From assembly GCF_009741735.1 (NCBI RefSeq), contig NZ_WHOH01000001.1:248001-312000 (forward strand): a stretch of 64,000 bases of DNA. Reading direction: 5' to 3'. The position numbers and the translations under genes are program-made. The notes under the pieces were generated by a model, which ran no database searches, was not told the DNA's origin, and saw nothing but the letters and a program-made list of their open reading frames with translations. Within the stretch, counting starts at the first letter, position 1. Each line of letters opens with the position of its first letter. The DNA comes from Lentibacillus sp. JNUCC-1. GTDB lineage: Bacteria; Bacillota; Bacilli; Bacillales; Amphibacillaceae. Positions 63,199 to 64,000 of the stretch are shown in pieces.

Positions 63199-63893
63199 AT
63201 GGATAAAGATACTGTCAGAGCGCTCTTACAATCATTTCGAATTTTTAAAGGGTTAACGGATATTGAAATGGAGCCCATTTTAGATATTACTAAAAACCGT
63301 ACTTTTCGTTCAGGTGCACACATTTTCATGCAAGATGACCCTTTGACAAATGTCTATTTCATTCACCAGGGCAAGGTCAAAATATACCGGACAGACATTC
63401 ATGGGAAAGAACAGATTATTAATATGCTACAGCCAGGGACATGTTTCCCCATCAAGGCTTCTTCCGAAAAGACAATTATCCTGCCCACGCAGAAGTCGCT
63501 GAGGATGCCAACTTGCTTTATATCCCAATTAGCCAATTCGAAAACTTCCTCATTACACACCCCGAAATTTGTATTAAGTTGTTCAGGGTGCTGGGAGAAT
63601 TAATCGTAGACTTACAAACACGGCTTGAAGAAAAAATTCTGCATACCACAACCGAACAAATTATCAAGCTGCTCTTGCGATTGTCCCAGAGTCACGGGGA
63701 AAAACGCCCGGACGATTTAATCAGAGTTACGACGTTGTTCACAAATCGTGAACTTGCCAATATGATCGGATCAAGCCGTGAAACAGTCAGCCGTACCTTA
63801 ACCCAACTTAAGAAAAAGAAACTTATTGCTTCAGATCAAAACGGTCATATGTTAATTAATTTTGAAGAACTCCATAAGGAAATTATTATTTAA
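63199..63893 (+). pseudogene. Crp/Fnr-family regulator with a single-base frameshift
   Basis: Two overlapping frames make one protein of about 231 residues. The first (from ATG 63199, AGGGGG seven bases upstream) gives the cyclic-nucleotide-like beta-barrel up to IINMLQPG. The second, from about 63438, continues DMFPHQGFFRKDNYPAHAEV and carries the C-terminal HTH FTNRELANMIGSSRETVSRT. Joining them needs one extra G in the GGG run at 63436-63438 (LQPG-DMFPHQGFF is the family pattern). Without it, translation stops at 63603. No Cys cluster ligands are present, so if functional it would not be an iron-sulphur Fnr. A sequencing error cannot be excluded. Confidence 0.8.
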
Positions 63894-63898
63894 TAAAA

Positions 63899-64000
63899 CA
63901 AAAGCGGAAACGCCGTGGTCACCCCCGAAAATCATAAACAAGAATGTGTCGTGGCGAACTTGCCACGAAACGTTCTTGTTTATGACTCAAGGGGTAGGCG
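63899..64000 (+). repeat. Short palindromic intergenic repeat, copy C (runs to window end)
   Basis: It starts AAAGCGGAAACGCC, then CACCCCCGAAAATCATAAAC, a central hairpin TCGTGGC/GCCACGA (63949-63971), and TTTATGACTCAAGGGGTAGG at the end. The outer GTTTATGA/TCATAAAC and GGGG/CCCC pair with each other. The same block order as copy B at 42933, and it begins a few bases after the regulator stop. Confidence 0.7.

Overview
The window reads as a chromosomal segment of a low-GC, endospore-forming member of the Bacillaceae. Spore coat genes (CotY/CotZ-like, CotO) and the Bacillus-type block yjbA-trpS-spx-mecA-coiA-pepF-spxH-globin-yjbK-relQ-nadK-yjbO-prpE support this. A BCCT osmolyte transporter, an Oceanobacillus-type group IIC intron and the general look of the proteins suggest a halophilic or halotolerant genus (Lentibacillus, Virgibacillus or Oceanobacillus type). 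The genus is an inference, not proven.

Layout. 1-9 kb: partial YhgE/Pip membrane protein, a phosphodiesterase, a DHA2 drug exporter, an ISL3-family insertion sequence and a peptide transporter. 9-17 kb: a minus-strand operon rmlA-rmlB-GT2-acetyltransferase-SMR flippase-aminotransferase-DUF6044. It encodes a complete predicted route to dTDP-4-acetamido-4,6-dideoxygalactose plus the parts of a three-component envelope glycosylation system. 17-26 kb: an rRNA methyltransferase, small proteins, a TPR protein, a BCCT transporter with a second ISL3 element directly upstream, a SurA-like lipoprotein, an alpha/beta hydrolase and a tRNA-Val. 26-38 kb: a heterodimeric ABC exporter (BmrCD type), yjcH (apparently frameshifted)-yjcG-yjcF, a DUF421 protein, coat genes, MgtE and an FtsW/RodA protein. 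38-53 kb: the conserved yjb block covering alarmone synthesis, NAD kinase, Spx control (spx, spxH), competence control (mecA, coiA), oligoendopeptidase F, and trpS behind a T-box leader. 53-60 kb: a group IIC intron lodged between fabF and its terminator, fabH behind a FapR-like operator, and med. 60-64 kb: a Gly/Tyr-rich protein, uppP, a radical SAM/SPASM gene behind a Crp/Fnr-type box, and a frameshifted Crp/Fnr regulator.

Non-coding structure is unusually rich. Six copies of a composite repeat occupy intergenic gaps. Each copy has two related GC-rich palindromic arms between short inverted ends carrying AACTGCGAAC, with optional internal modules. A second, shorter palindromic repeat occurs at about 42.9 and 63.9 kb, with a diverged relative near 3.2 kb. 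Both ISL3 copies have perfect 8-bp target duplications.

The strongest candidates for follow-up are the amino-sugar glycosylation cluster, the modular repeat family, the intron position, two single-base frameshifts, and the predicted regulatory sites at fabH, spx and the radical SAM gene.
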